DNA of 64,000 nucleotides from Immersiella caudata (GCA_030512335.1 JAULSU010000004.1:4278001-4342000); one strand, 5' to 3'. Numbered from the stretch's first letter, positions 1-10,461 are shown. Notes: generated by a model not told the origin, from the sequence alone. Made by a program: numbers and translations.

Positions 1-1188
1 TTCCGGTGCCGGATTCTCCTGTGATTGTGAGGGCCTTATCGCTGCCCCTGAAGAACTCGATCAGCGGGTTCTTGAGCCACTCGCAAGTGTCTTCGGCCCT
101 CTTTATGCTCTCGGCAACTTGATCGTAGAAAGATCCTTGGACCGAACGGTCGTGTTTGAGGTGATGACGGATCGACTTGAGGGTAAGTCCACTGCTTCGG
201 TAGCCCAACTTCAAGGACCACATCTTGCTGGTGAGGAGGCCGCGCCTTTTCCAGACGGCAGCTAGGTCGCCGCCAAAGACAGCATCGAAGTCAATGGTGA
301 CAGACTTGCCGGCACCCAGGTTGCTGATTTGCTGGCGGTAGTAGATCGAGATGCTGCCAACTAGGTCGACCACGTCGCAGTAGAGTTGTGCCACTGTCTC
401 CTTCACTTCACGCGAGGAATGATAGATGTCGTGAATCTGGCTGACGTGCAAGATCAACAGGCTCAGCTCGTACAACGCTTGGAACGTGGGCAGAAGTGCC
501 TCGGCCTGCTGAGGCCCAATCTGTATCGAATGTTAGCAGGCATTCCTTCCTATCAGATGCAAAAAGACTGGCGTACCTCGAGTAGAATCTGAGTGCTGCC
601 AAGAGCAGTGATGGAGGCGGACTCGGTCCCAGGGCAGAACTGCCCAACGCCAGCGCCAAACCACCACAGTTGCAGACCGAAACATTGCGCTGCCCGAAGG
701 ACGCGGTCCCAGTCACTGCCCCGGCGCGGCATATGGATAAGGCGCTCATCGGAGATGTACTCAAGGTATGACCTCAAGTCGAGCGTATTGAAGAAGGTCT
801 CGGAGTAGTCACCGAATCTGCAAATGTCGTCACGGATGACCCGGGTGATCTCAGCGATACGGGTGACGTGAATCGAAGCGGTAGTCGTGGTGACTTGGCT
901 GTGAGCGGTGTTCGATGTCGACACGGAGACGGCATCGTCTGCAATCTGCACCGTCTTCTCGGAGCTGGAACTGCTGACGGTACTGACAGAGACGCTCAAG
1001 GCGTCGGACCCCTTGCGCAGGCTCTTCGCGGACAGGCCATGGGCAGATTCCTGCAGACCGGCGCGGATGGTCTCCATGACGGTTCGGGCGGTGCCGTGTT
1101 CGGCGGAATCCTCGGTCGGACCGTTCGAAGCAAGAGACGATGCCGAGCTGCGCTTCTTAACTAGCAAGCCCTTCCGCAGGCTTAGCAT
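1..1188 (-). CDS. STAND/NACHT-type P-loop NTPase, N-terminal part (runs off left edge)
   Basis: Exons are 577-1188 and <1-520. The 56-bp intron 521-576 begins GTACGC, carries TGCTAACA and ends ACAG, in phase 0. The start is the ATG at 1186-1188; the open frame extends upstream but with no ATG. About 377 residues are visible. After a Ser/Thr-rich head there is a conserved-looking helical region (SDERLIHMPRRGSDWDRVL, then ALYELSLLILHVSQIHDIY). The last visible residues are ALTITGESGTG, the beginning of a Walker A loop. This layout is that of fungal signal-transducing NTPases with a long N-terminal domain, a class that includes vegetative-incompatibility proteins. The repeat or effector part would lie outside the window, so the exact class (NACHT, NB-ARC or other AAA) cannot be decided. 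A role in non-self recognition is inference. Confidence 0.8.
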
Positions 1189-2322
1189 AGTCGAGCAAGA
1201 CAGAAGTAGATGAAGAGAGGCTCCCAGATGGGCTCGTCTGGCGGAAAGGGGGGTCTGGCTGCCCCGCGCTGTGGTCTGGAAACCCACCTCATGATATACG
1301 GCTACGGCTCAGTGCCGGAGCAGCAAGCCCGCCGCTCTCCCCTTTCTCCCACATGGCCTGGCGTTTTTCATTGGGCATCATTCCGAATATTGCGACATGA
1401 GAGACGAGCTGAATGGAATGATTGCCTGTCACCCCGGACCCGAGAGCCTACGTTGGTGGTCCATTTTGGTCTCGAACGATTGGTGATGGGTCGGCTGCTT
1501 TGTGGCTCGGGTCTGGACCCTGCAGGAACAAGGAGTGTGTTGAGGGTTCCTGGGGCCTCGATTGTGCAGTGCATTTCGTGATCGGTAGCGCAGGTGTCAC
1601 GGCAGTGACCCCAAGCCACATTTGCTCGACCAAGGCTGAAGCCGGGGTGCAAGCTGAGATCGCGGGGGGCCGCATCAGGGATATGCTTCCTCTTGGCGTC
1701 CAATACCGACATGGGGCGAGCTGTGTGAGGCTGGAAGAGCTTCAATTGGGCTTAGCATATTGCCTCGGCAGAGCTGGACGAAATCTCCAATGCGGGTGCC
1801 CGAAAAGCCGACGTAAAATTATCGGCAACTTTCCAATGGTTCGTTCTTTCTTTGAAAAATGCGAATTCAATTTCTGACCCCCACGCTGAACCTGGCTGCG
1901 GCCCCTTGGGCAACGAGCTCGACAAAAGTCCTATCCTTGGCATTGATGATGGCCTCTGTCCCCTTTCTCCTAATGATCGGTTTCACCCGCGTTCCGAAGT
2001 TCATGGTCCCCATTAAGTCACCGCGAGCTTTGAGCCTGGCTAGGAATACTGGTATATCGAAAACCCCAATCCAAAACCTCCAACTCTTTCTATTCTCGTC
2101 GTTCTATTCCTATCTCATCTGTATTTTTCACACTTTGTCACATTAGAGTCGGCCGAACCCTACACAAGCACCAATCCGGTCCAGGCTCGCTCACTCTCCG
2201 CGACCACCCCGTCTTCCCATCTCCTAGGCTAACCCCCCAAACAGTCCCTCCCAAACCCGCCACATATGCCACCCCCTTTCCTCATCCAAACTCAATCCGA
2301 TCGCCTCATCAAACCCTCGCTA
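1189..2322. other. Intergenic region, no gene seen
   Basis: The open frames here are short, lack family resemblance and have no plausible splice partners. The last part before the transposon is rich in C and T. Confidence 0.5.
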
Positions 2323-2382
2323 CGGATGTCCCTTTCAAAAGTCTTGCGCAGTACCAAGCCAGCCACACACCTTTAATTGCAT
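2323..2382 (+). repeat. Left terminal inverted repeat of Tc1-like element
   Basis: Sixty bases match the reverse complement of 3751-3810 at 56 positions. The mismatches are at repeat positions 6, 31, 47 and 57. The TA target duplication lies immediately outside at 2321-2322. Confidence 0.9.
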
Positions 2383-2464
2383 GCCGATCACCACAATCAT
2401 GCCACGTAATCTTACCCCTCAACCTCGCTTCCACATCACAACAAACACCAAGATCACCATCATT

Positions 2465-3743
2465 ATGGCGCCGAATACTGAGATTTCCATGCGCGCGCTT
2501 GTTGTTACCCTCAAATCTCCTGTCGTTGGCCTTTCTTCAGCCGAAATCTTTGCAAAAACCGGGATTTCTATCAGCTCCATCAATCGTATTTATGCAAAGG
2601 CTATCGAGCGGGGATTCGATCCTAATGTACGGCCTTTAGTTCTTAAAGATGAATGGGTTCAAGATGCCCCTCGCTCTGGCCGTCCACAAAAACAAAACCC
2701 TGAGAATGTCGACAAAGTTATCGCCAAGGTGCGTAAAAATCGGTACGGCCGCGAAATGAATTGCGTTGATCTAGCGGGCGAGTTTAGCGCCGAAGGGATC
2801 GATATCTCAGTTACCACAATTTAGAGGATACTCAGGAAAGCAGGGTTCAAGAAGACAAAGCCAACGAGGAAGCCTGGGTTGACGAAGAAGATGAGGGAGG
2901 ATCGCCTTAAATGGTGTATCGCCTATAAAGATTAGACTTTCGAGGATTGGAAATGGGTTATCTGGTTTAACAAGACTTCTGTTGTTTTACTTCATCGCCA
3001 GAGAGGATATCGTGTTTAGAGGAAAGCTGATAAGCGTTTTTCAAGGAGTTATATTTGTGAAAGATGAAAAGAATATTTAGAGTTTATGTTCTAGGGCTGT
3101 TTTTTTTATAATTAAAAGGGCCCTTACCATTGCTGGCTTCCAGAAATGAAGGCTGAAAAGGAGCAAGCTGAAAAGGATCTTGAGGAGTGGAATCAGTTAT
3201 TAAAACCAATAATGCGTGACGAGTGGGAGCTTCAAAAGATCAGCAGGCTTTTTTTAAAAACACAACCAGGGTGAAAACCTAAGTAGCAATGGAATAAAAA
3301 GAATGGCAAGCTTATTCGGGAGTCAAAAGGTGGCATGGATTAGCATCGATATCAGACGAAGATCATCGTACCGAAGTTAATTCCTTTTGCAAAAGCTTAG
3401 GATTAAAAGCAATTATTCAGGAAGATGGCGCTCCCTCACACGCTTACCACGCTCAACAACGTGTATATAATGTATATCAGGTACGTCGTCTCCTTTGGCC
3501 AGGCAACTCACCTGATCTGAATACGATGGAGCCTTGTTGGATGTTTATGGAGAGAGAAACTACTAAAAAAGGAGCTCTAAAGAGCAGGGCAGAGGCTCTA
3601 CGGGCTTGGGAGCGCTGCTGGAAGGAGAGCGTTACTCAGGAGCGTATTCAGGCTTGGATTGAAAGGATTATGGTACATATACAAAAGGTGATAAGATGCG
3701 AAGGAGGTAATGAATACAAAGAGGGCCGTAAAAGGGGTAGCTG
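2465..3743 (+). pseudogene. Tc1-like transposase, multiply interrupted
   Basis: Reading starts at ATG 2465. The N-terminal helix-turn-helix part is intact (LSSAEIFAKTGISISSINRI). In-frame stops follow at 2822 (TAG), 2933 (TAG), 3017 (TAG), 3065 (TGA) and 3092 (TAG), and a frame change occurs further on. The first catalytic region reads FNKTS around 2966-2980, where Tc1 enzymes have an SDET-like motif. The first catalytic Asp is therefore Asn (codon AAC at 2969), again a G-to-A change. Later DDE segments survive: EDGAPSHAYHAQ near 3420-3455 and NSPDLNTMEPCW near 3505-3545. The C-terminal part is open from 3526 to the TGA at 3741-3743. The enzyme cannot be active. Confidence 0.88.
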
Positions 3744-3750
3744 ATGTAGT

Positions 3751-3810
3751 ATGTAATTAAAGGGGTGTGGCTGGCTTGGCACTGCGCAAGACTTTTGAAA
3801 GGGATATCCG
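3751..3810 (-). repeat. Right terminal inverted repeat of Tc1-like element
   Basis: Inverted partner of 2323-2382. The TA target duplication follows at 3811-3812. Confidence 0.9.
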
Positions 3811-3812
3811 TA

Positions 3813-4324
3813 CACTTTCCATCTCCCCCTCGATCACCCCATCCTTCCCAAGACGCACTCAGTTTGAAGAGTTTTCCAGTGTTAACACTCCCCTATCCGT
3901 GCAATACACCTCCCCACCTCTCCTTCACGCTCATCTCCAAGTCCACCGGCTTCCGGTAGACCTCCAACCAAGCAAACCACGTCCCTCCTCCTCGTCGTCG
4001 CTATTTCTCCCTCAGGGATCTCCGTCCCCGCAGAAATGATCCGACCCAATGGTCTCTACGTCAAGGCAGAAAGGAGAACGCAATGGCCTAGCAGAAGTAC
4101 TGGTAGCGCCAAGATGCAGAGTAATAGTTAACTCTTGCGTGTTTCTTTGCATATGTAAGAAGCTATAGGACTGAGGTTACCGTCATTGTGTACCTATAGG
4201 ACGGGAGTCGAATCAAATCATCCCCTAATTGCACTCGTTCCATCTTCCGTGATGTCCCCAGCAATCCCCCCTCTCCCCCTCTGCCACCACCACCACATTC
4301 CAAGCATCCTCCTCCTCTTTCCCC
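3813..4324. other. Intergenic region, no gene seen
   Basis: This is a C/T-rich stretch between the transposon and the end of the LysM gene. No coding signal was seen. Confidence 0.5.
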
Positions 4325-4951
4325 TTAAGCTCCTACACAAACATAAAACTCCAACCAAATGTTATTGCACCCACTGTTCCCCACCCCCGGATTCAACTCC
4401 AAGAACTTCTCCTGGGTAATCCCGTACCTCTCCAGCAACATCCAACACACCTCGCCTTCCCGAACCCGATGCCAAGTCTTACACTCACAAATCGACCCCG
4501 GATGTGTCGGCGTCGGTGCAGCCACACATCCTGTCGGTGTTGCTGTCAGTGTCGGCGTCACAACCACAAAACCCGTCGCCGTCGTGCTGGCTGGAACGGG
4601 AGGAGGCTTCGCCACGCAGTAGTGGTACCCCTCCCAGAGGCTTTCGCAGTTGGGCCCAACAGCGGGATTCCAAGCATAGAAGTCGGAGAGGGTCAGGTTG
4701 TAGAGGCGGGCTACGGTTACCTATAAGGATGTTATGTCAGCTTCGGGGATCTAGGGAAAGAAAGGAGGATTTCGGCTAGTCTACCAGAGTGGGTAGATGC
4801 GTACGCAGATATCACCTCGAACAGCCTTGTAGTAGGTCGGACAGTTGGAGGCGATTGCGTCCTGGCGGAGATATTGACGAGGATAGAGATTCGCCGGGGA
4901 GGCGAGGGCGAGGGAGGAGAAGATGGGGAGAAGGAAGGCGGGGATCTGCAT
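4325..4951 (-). CDS. Secreted protein with two LysM domains (effector candidate)
   Basis: Exons are 4805-4951 and 4325-4720. The 84-bp intron 4721-4804 runs GTACGC to TATAG in phase 0, giving 180 residues. The start at 4951 places a signal peptide first (MQIPAFLLPIFSSLALASPA). LysM domain 1 spans about residues 37-85 and crosses the splice (GDIC joined to VTVARLYNLTLSDFYAWNP). A Thr/Pro/Ala-rich linker follows, then LysM domain 2 at about residues 128-179 (GEVCWMLLERYGITQEKFLELNPGV). LysM domains bind chitin or related N-acetylglucosamine polymers. Short secreted fungal LysM proteins without enzyme domains often shield hyphae or sequester chitin fragments. The binding role is family knowledge; effector function is inference. 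It lies close to a RIP-mutated transposon. Confidence 0.85.
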
Positions 4952-5250
4952 TTTGTTGGAAATGGTTTGCAATCGATGACAAGGGATTGATGGGTGATGA
5001 GGATGCAATGGTTTGTTTTAGAGGAGGGAGTTTCAGGCCTCTTATATACCTAAAGCCTGTAGCTTGGGTTGTGAGAGCTGCATGATAGACATTGTGGCCG
5101 ACCAGGCAGCTCGCCCTGTCCAGATTGACTCACAATCTTGATATAATGTCATACAAACATTTGATAGTACGAAGTCAGTGCGGCGATGATGTGTTTTTAC
5201 CTTGGCTCACTGATACTAGCCCTATGAAGCCACGAGGTTCAACCGCTCCG

Positions 5251-6105
5251 TTAGAGGGAAATAGGGGTTGACAGGGTCGGGTCGGAGCTTAGGCACCACA
5301 GTGGTAGTTTGGTGCAGAACTGGCTGTCAACCCTTGCGGTTGCTATATTGATCTGCAGGCCATAGGGGCGGCTAAAGTTATGACAACAATGTCTGCTGAG
5401 ATGAATTAGCCGATAACTAGCGTGGGATGACTGGAGCGGCAAACCCGTTTTGCTAGGCCGCCAATACTCAAGGTAGCTATCTGCCTGTGAGTTTGGGAGT
5501 AACAGAGACAGTTGCGGCCCTACCCTGCGTGGATACCGTGATAAAAGGACATTTGGACATTCCAGGATACATCGGAATACAAAGCAAAAAGTTATTTTAT
5601 TGCACGTTCTTGATGCTTGGAAGGATGACCATAACGTTAGCATAACTTGCGTAAATGGTTTCAGACGCCCTTGAACGGGATTCCAGCCGAAGATGCGAAG
5701 CGGACTGGGATCCATCTCCTTCAGATCCTGCTCTGAGTAATCGGTCGTCAACCAGATGATCTGGATGCCAGCGCGGCGAGCAGTCGGGATGGCCTGGGTC
5801 AGAATGTTCTCTTCGGCATCAAAGTACGCCTTCGTCTTGCTCCCCAGAGCTCTTGAGACATTGCAGTTCTGAAAGTCGATGATGAGAAGTGCCGTCTTGG
5901 CTGGATCAATCAGCACGGGCGTGAGGGCGCATTTCAGCTTGAGGCTAGGCGTGACGGGATCCGAGCCTGGGGAGGAAGGGTGGGTGAGATCAAAACCTCC
6001 ATCCTTGGACCAGATCCAGAAGTTGCGAGGGTTCCCAGGAATTGTCGTGCTCTGGTCTTGGTTCGCGATGTTGCGAATAGTGCCAACCGGGTCTACGGCT
6101 GCCAT
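5251..6105 (-). pseudogene. Isochorismatase-like hydrolase, C-terminus lost
   Basis: From ATG 6105 the first 145 or so residues match fungal cysteine hydrolases of the isochorismatase fold. They show a region like NFWIWSKDGGFDLTHP, then DPAKTALLIIDFQN with the catalytic Asp, then IIWLTTDYSEQDLKEMDPSP. Resemblance ends around FGWNPV near 5665. The rest of the frame, to the stop at 5251, is unlike the family, and no GVxTDxC motif with the nucleophilic Cys is present on this strand. The protein would lack its active-site Cys. A GCTAAC branch-like motif near 5640 leaves open an unrecognised intron, but no family-like exon was found downstream. I therefore call a truncated gene. Confidence 0.65.
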
Positions 6106-7070
6106 GTTTGCTTTCAAGCGAGAAGGCGGTGGCGGGAGGTGCGCGCCCTGTCCGAGGCGAGAAGGGATAAAAATGTGCTGCTCAATGTGAGGCCCGCAAG
6201 GGGCTTGTCGGAAAGGTGAGGCGCGACGGTGGAGGAATGGCACAGACTGTTGGGTGCTGAATCTTCCTGCAACCGCAGCCGCAGGGCTTTCGTCCAATTG
6301 CAGGCACCCTAAGCCTGGGAAGTCAACAAAGAAACGACAAGGAAGGAGCGGCTCAAGGGCTGTCCACAAAACATTGTGTCGCCTACCAGGTATCTTGCCT
6401 GGGTTGGAAGGCATCGTGCAACCTCTCCACTAAACTCACCTTACCCTCCAATGACGAGCCAGTCCAAGAGTTCCATGGTACTGATGCCATTATGCGTCAC
6501 ACCTACCCTAGCTTTACATAAGTGAACAAAAACCATTCTCATCGGACTTTGACCACAACGACCTCACCTCACCCTGCAATCACCACTTCGAGTGGACGAC
6601 AGGGCTGTCGGCCTCGGCCTTCCAGGACTTTGACCTCGGGCGCCCATGGATTATGTGGCTACACCATTGAGGTATCGACAAAAAGAAGATGCCATCTTTG
6701 TCTCCAAACCGCGACCTTGATCCGAACTAACCTGCCACAGAGAACTCGCTCATGCATCGAAATAAAGACCAAGTATTCCTACCTGCTTGCAACGTGGCCA
6801 CTGTGACCCTGCGACTTTTAAACAACTTAAAATCTACATAATGCTCTTTCCTTCTCAGCAAGACTCGGGCCCTTCTGGCCACGGATTCCGTACCCTTTTC
6901 CCCACTCCCTTCACAGCTGTCACCCGGACGGTCAACGGTCAGGTGCCTGCGCAAGGCAGAGTTGCCCAATGAGTACACAGGGTGAGTGCAAGACCATAAA
7001 GGCAAACCCTGGTTCCCAGCACTTGACGGAAGTGACAACCCTGGGTTGTCCTCCATTTGTAGCAAATTAG
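6106..7070. other. Intergenic region, no gene seen
   Basis: Only short unrelated open frames occur on both strands; no domain or splice structure was recognised. Confidence 0.45.
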
Positions 7071-8012
7071 CTACCGCGAACGGCTGACGCGCGCACGTTC
7101 GTAGGCATCTTCGCTGCAGTCATCCCACCCCTTGGTGAGTCTAGGCGGGAAAAACCTCGTTTTCTGTCCAGTGAACTCAACAGCCTTACCAACAGCTGAC
7201 GTGTCGACTTCGGCGGTGAACGTAGAGAAGTCAGACTTGGTGAAAGTGATCTTTCCTTTCATCGGCTCCGGATGGACCTCTCCAATTCCAGTGTCCCGGG
7301 ATCGCATACGCAGGCAATAGCTGGTCCCCCGTGGGCTTGGTGGTAGATGTCTTGGCGGTGAATGTCTTCGCCCTTTTCGGTGGCCTTTCTCGAGAGGCCC
7401 GGGCTATGAGCATCGTGGTCTTCCTCTTCGAACCTGCGAAGGAGATTTGTTGTTCCTCGGATTCCTCGTTTTCATTTCCATCGTCATCCTCCTCTTCATC
7501 TTTATCGTGCTCATCGTCTTGGTTTTGTTTGGGTTGCCTGAAGCGTCCAGGAAGCATCGACTCATCATCAGCCGCGGGAAATTGCTCAGCTCATTGGGCG
7601 AGCGCGCCGCCAACCATTCAGCATGCATGGCCTCTTCCAATGCCAGGATATGGGCGGGAACTCTGTCAAGCTACCTCGGTGAGACGCGTTGGCTAGTCGT
7701 GTATTCCAAGACAACTTTCTCGAGTTGCGACAAAGAGCTGAGAGTTGGATAGTATGTTACTTTACCGGCCTGCAGCGCCTTCTTCAAGAACAAAGTCCCA
7801 TTCCAAGAAAGAGGCTCCGTATATTCAACATCGTAGTGCTGAAGCTGGTCCTGGACAAACGAGGGGCTTCGGAGCATCTGTTTGCCCTCGGGAGTCAACT
7901 TTGAGAGAAAAGTGGCCTTCAACCGTGGGACCGAGACCCGCTCCCCGTCGTTATTGGTGCGGAATCGACCATACCCGCTGCAAAAGCCGCCGCGCAACAT
8001 GTCACCCGCCAT
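7071..8012 (-). pseudogene. Broken gene of unknown function with acidic nuclear-type region
   Basis: Three open segments on the minus strand look like pieces of one protein. The first runs from ATG 8012 to TAG 7671-7673 (VPRLKATFLSKLTPEGKQML). The same frame continues beyond that single amber codon (VPAHILALEEAMHAEWLAAR). A frame change near 7570 leads into an acidic run of Asp and Glu followed by Lys/Arg-rich sequence (RPPKRAKTFTAKT). A further frame change near 7300 leads into GKITFTKSDFSTFTAEVD, ending at 7071. Coding-like composition crosses frames without good splice sites, so I infer decay (one nonsense, two frameshifts). No family was recognised. Confidence 0.4.
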
Positions 8013-9143
8013 ATTGGGTGATTGCCAGAAGCCGGAACCACTGGATTTCGGACTGGTTGATAACGGAAAGGGTCGTTTTTACTGCGCATTCTGCCATGTC
8101 GACAAATCGCCGATGGCATCAAGGAGGCCTACCGCGAACCCAATTGAGTAAGTGACAGAGATAGCCGAAATTGAAATCAAGGTCATGATTAGCAGAGAGA
8201 GACTGGGGCAGAATTTTCTTCATTTGGCCGACACCTGTCAGCCACCCGTCGTGTCGCCGTGAATCCCGGGGGTTGGTTCTCAGCTTTGAGTAGGTACCTA
8301 AGGTAGTATGAGACGAAAAGAGTGTGAAAGGGAAAAAAACGCCCAAGGTTCTCGGGTTACAGATGGACGCCCAAGACGGGGACGGAAACTCCATCGCACT
8401 GCGTTGCAGCGAGCTTGGCAACAGAGCAGGTTGGTTGCCCGGTCTTGGCGCACAAACTTCATCGTCCAATTAGCGTTCTTCAGACTCAGGTCATCAGTCG
8501 GACGAACTGAGACGAACAATACCTATCTTGGAGCTGAAGATGGACTGAGCCATCGTCGCGCAAAAACTCATTTAGAGTCTCCAGATGCCACTGGTACCTA
8601 ACCTTCATGGTTGGGGGAGACGACGCCCCATGAGAATGGTGTGCAGCTAGTTCTGTCCGCAGGAATTGATACAGAGGTACCTAGGTAGCCATCTAGGTGT
8701 AATACACATCGTATATCGATGCCCTTTATCAAGTATACCGTGGGCACCCTTTTGACTCTATGTGCCCGATCCAGACACCGAGTAGATTGCTTCCCCAAGT
8801 GGCCGGGCACCACGGTTTCCTCGCTGGCAAGAGACAGCCTTGCCACTTTATGTCTGCATGCGTGCTGGTCTAAAGTCAATCAATACATCTCGGTGAAGAA
8901 ATTACAAACAGAGAGAAGCATATCGCAGCCAGAAAGTGACCTTCAAGTTGTCGGAAACGGCGCGGTTGAATGTGTACAAAATGGCTGGTTCTATCGCTCT
9001 TCCAGCTCCTGTCTTTTCTCGTGCCACTCCAAGCCATCCCTTTCTTGTACCTTCCTCCTCAAAATCCCGAAATCAAGCACCAAATCCACTCTTCACTCAA
9101 AGTTTACCCACCAACCCATTCCTAAACACCCCGCAACATCATA
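8013..9143. other. Intergenic region, no gene seen
   Basis: Short frames on both strands only. The last 150 bases before 9144 are C/T- and CA-rich, as is usual for a fungal promoter and leader. Confidence 0.45.
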
Positions 9144-9700
9144 ATGTTTCTCAACCAAGCTCTGGTTCTCCTCACCGTCGGCATCTTCGGAGCCCAGTCT
9201 GTTGCCTTGCCAGGTTCGGACATTGTTGTAAGTCACATCGGTTCTCACACTCAGCGTCAAGCAGCTCAACTGCTCCGTGCTTCTCTCTCCTTCTAACACC
9301 AGCCAACTAGACCCTCAACAATCTCGCCCGTCGAGCGCCAGACCCCTGCCATACCGGCGATGTCGCAGTTGGAACGTCTCAGATGTCCGAGTCGTTCCCT
9401 ACGCCTTTTGGTGGCGGTGATTTCAGGGAGGGTGGCATGTTTGCCACAATCTTTACGCACAATTGTAAAAGCGCCATAGCATCGAGGGACGACGACCGCG
9501 TTTGTGCCGACGGGTACAATAGGATGCAGGATCACAGCTGGAATGTCAAGTGCACGAACGGCAGCCCGAGCAGGGTTGAAGCGGATGGCAATCGGCCTTG
9601 GACCTATTGCTACACGCCGAACCCTGCAAGCCAGTGCAGCGTGGGCGCCGGCGGCCCGGCGGCAACATTTATTAACATTGTGATGTGCTGTGGGCGCTGA
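9144..9700 (+). CDS. Small secreted cysteine-rich protein
   Basis: Exons are 9144-9227 and 9311-9700. The 83-bp intron 9228-9310 runs GTAAGT to CTAG in phase 0, giving 157 residues. The start gives a clear signal peptide (MFLNQALVLLTVGIFGAQSVALP), and an AR-R-type region (NLARRAPDPC) could be a propeptide cleavage site. The mature part has eight Cys, ending CCGR, and is rich in Gly, Asn and Asp. No enzyme domain was recognised. Size, Cys content and secretion fit an effector-like or antimicrobial small secreted protein, but function is unknown. It sits in the gene-poor, transposon-bearing left part of the window. Confidence 0.75.
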
Positions 9701-9893
9701 TGATCCTTATCTGGGTACCCAAGGATGATGGCAGCGTCCTGAATTGGGGAGGAATGATAAGTACTTTGCGTTTCTCCCAATGAGTTGAGAGTAGATTCGG
9801 AATGTTTGCGAGCAGGTAGCTAAAGGTGTTACCTGATATTCCCACATATGAAGCCTCACACTGCCGATGCTGCTTTGCGTTTGAACCTTGGAC

Positions 9894-9901
9894 AAAAAAA
9901 A
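9894..9901 (-). terminator. Pol III-type T-run terminator
   Basis: Eight Ts on the minus strand, a few bases past the tRNA-like 3' end. Confidence 0.5.
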
Positions 9902-9904
9902 TAA

Positions 9905-10101
9905 TGGACCCGCTCGGAATCGAACCGAGATCCTTGTGGAACAGGCGATGGGGATTTGTTTGGTGGAAGCTGTTTTGTTCGACGGGGGCGACCTGTTCGA
10001 TCGAGGGGGTCTCGGTGGCGTTCGAACTGGGGTGTTGTCGAGTCCTGGAGTCGACCACACCTTGCCCATTCCACATGATGCCACCATTGCACCACGGGTC
10101 T
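9905..10101 (-). tRNA. tRNA-like pol III unit, probably a degenerate or intron-bearing tRNA
   Basis: On the minus strand, AGACCCG at the start pairs with CGGGTCC at the end except for the outermost A-C. It is followed by a D-arm-like GTGC/GCAT stem with loop AATGGTG. A perfect T arm (CTCGG TTCGATT CCGAG) precedes the 3' acceptor strand, and eight Ts follow at 9894-9901. About 120 extra bases lie between the halves. The position expected for U33 reads A, so no anticodon can be assigned. Order and spacing resemble the unit at 55467-55660. It may be a tRNA pseudogene or a tRNA-derived element. Confidence 0.45.
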
Positions 10102-10461
10102 GTTGGAGATAGACGCTGCTAAACTAAACGGTATAGGGCCTGTGCTCGTGGGTTGGGGTTGCGGGGGATCGGATGGGAGTCATCCAAGGCTGGGCCCGGG
10201 CCCAACCATCTTTCATTTTGCTGCTTTGGAAGCGTGCGACATCGCCCTACCAAGTTTGGCCTGGGGAAACGATTGAAAAACTGAGGTAGAGATGTGACCT
10301 GAATTCTAGTTGGCACCTGTCCCGTACATTCCCAGTCCTTCCGAGGCATCATACATCATCATCATCCATGCCCCATCATTGTCAACACCATTTTCCCATC
10401 ATTCCTTATTGACCCTCAATGCATCCCAGATAATATGAAAACGCCGAATATCGAAGCTACT
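10102..10461. other. Intergenic region, no gene seen
   Basis: No coding or RNA signal was recognised between the tRNA-like unit and the 3' end of the rhodopsin-domain gene. Confidence 0.45.

Larger units (their letters stand above)
2323..3810 (+). mobile_element. Tc1/mariner-type DNA transposon, complete ends, dead
   Basis: The element is 1,488 bp long and bounded by TA dinucleotides at 2321-2322 and 3811-3812, the duplication typical of Tc1/mariner insertion. Its ends are 60-bp inverted repeats that begin CGGAT. It carries one transposase gene, now broken by several in-frame stops. Three of the four mismatches between the end repeats are G/A transitions. Most stops are explained by TGG changing to TAG or TGA. 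Both fit repeat-induced point mutation, the fungal defence that makes C-to-T changes in duplicated DNA. The LysM gene lies about 500 bp beyond its right end. Confidence 0.9.
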
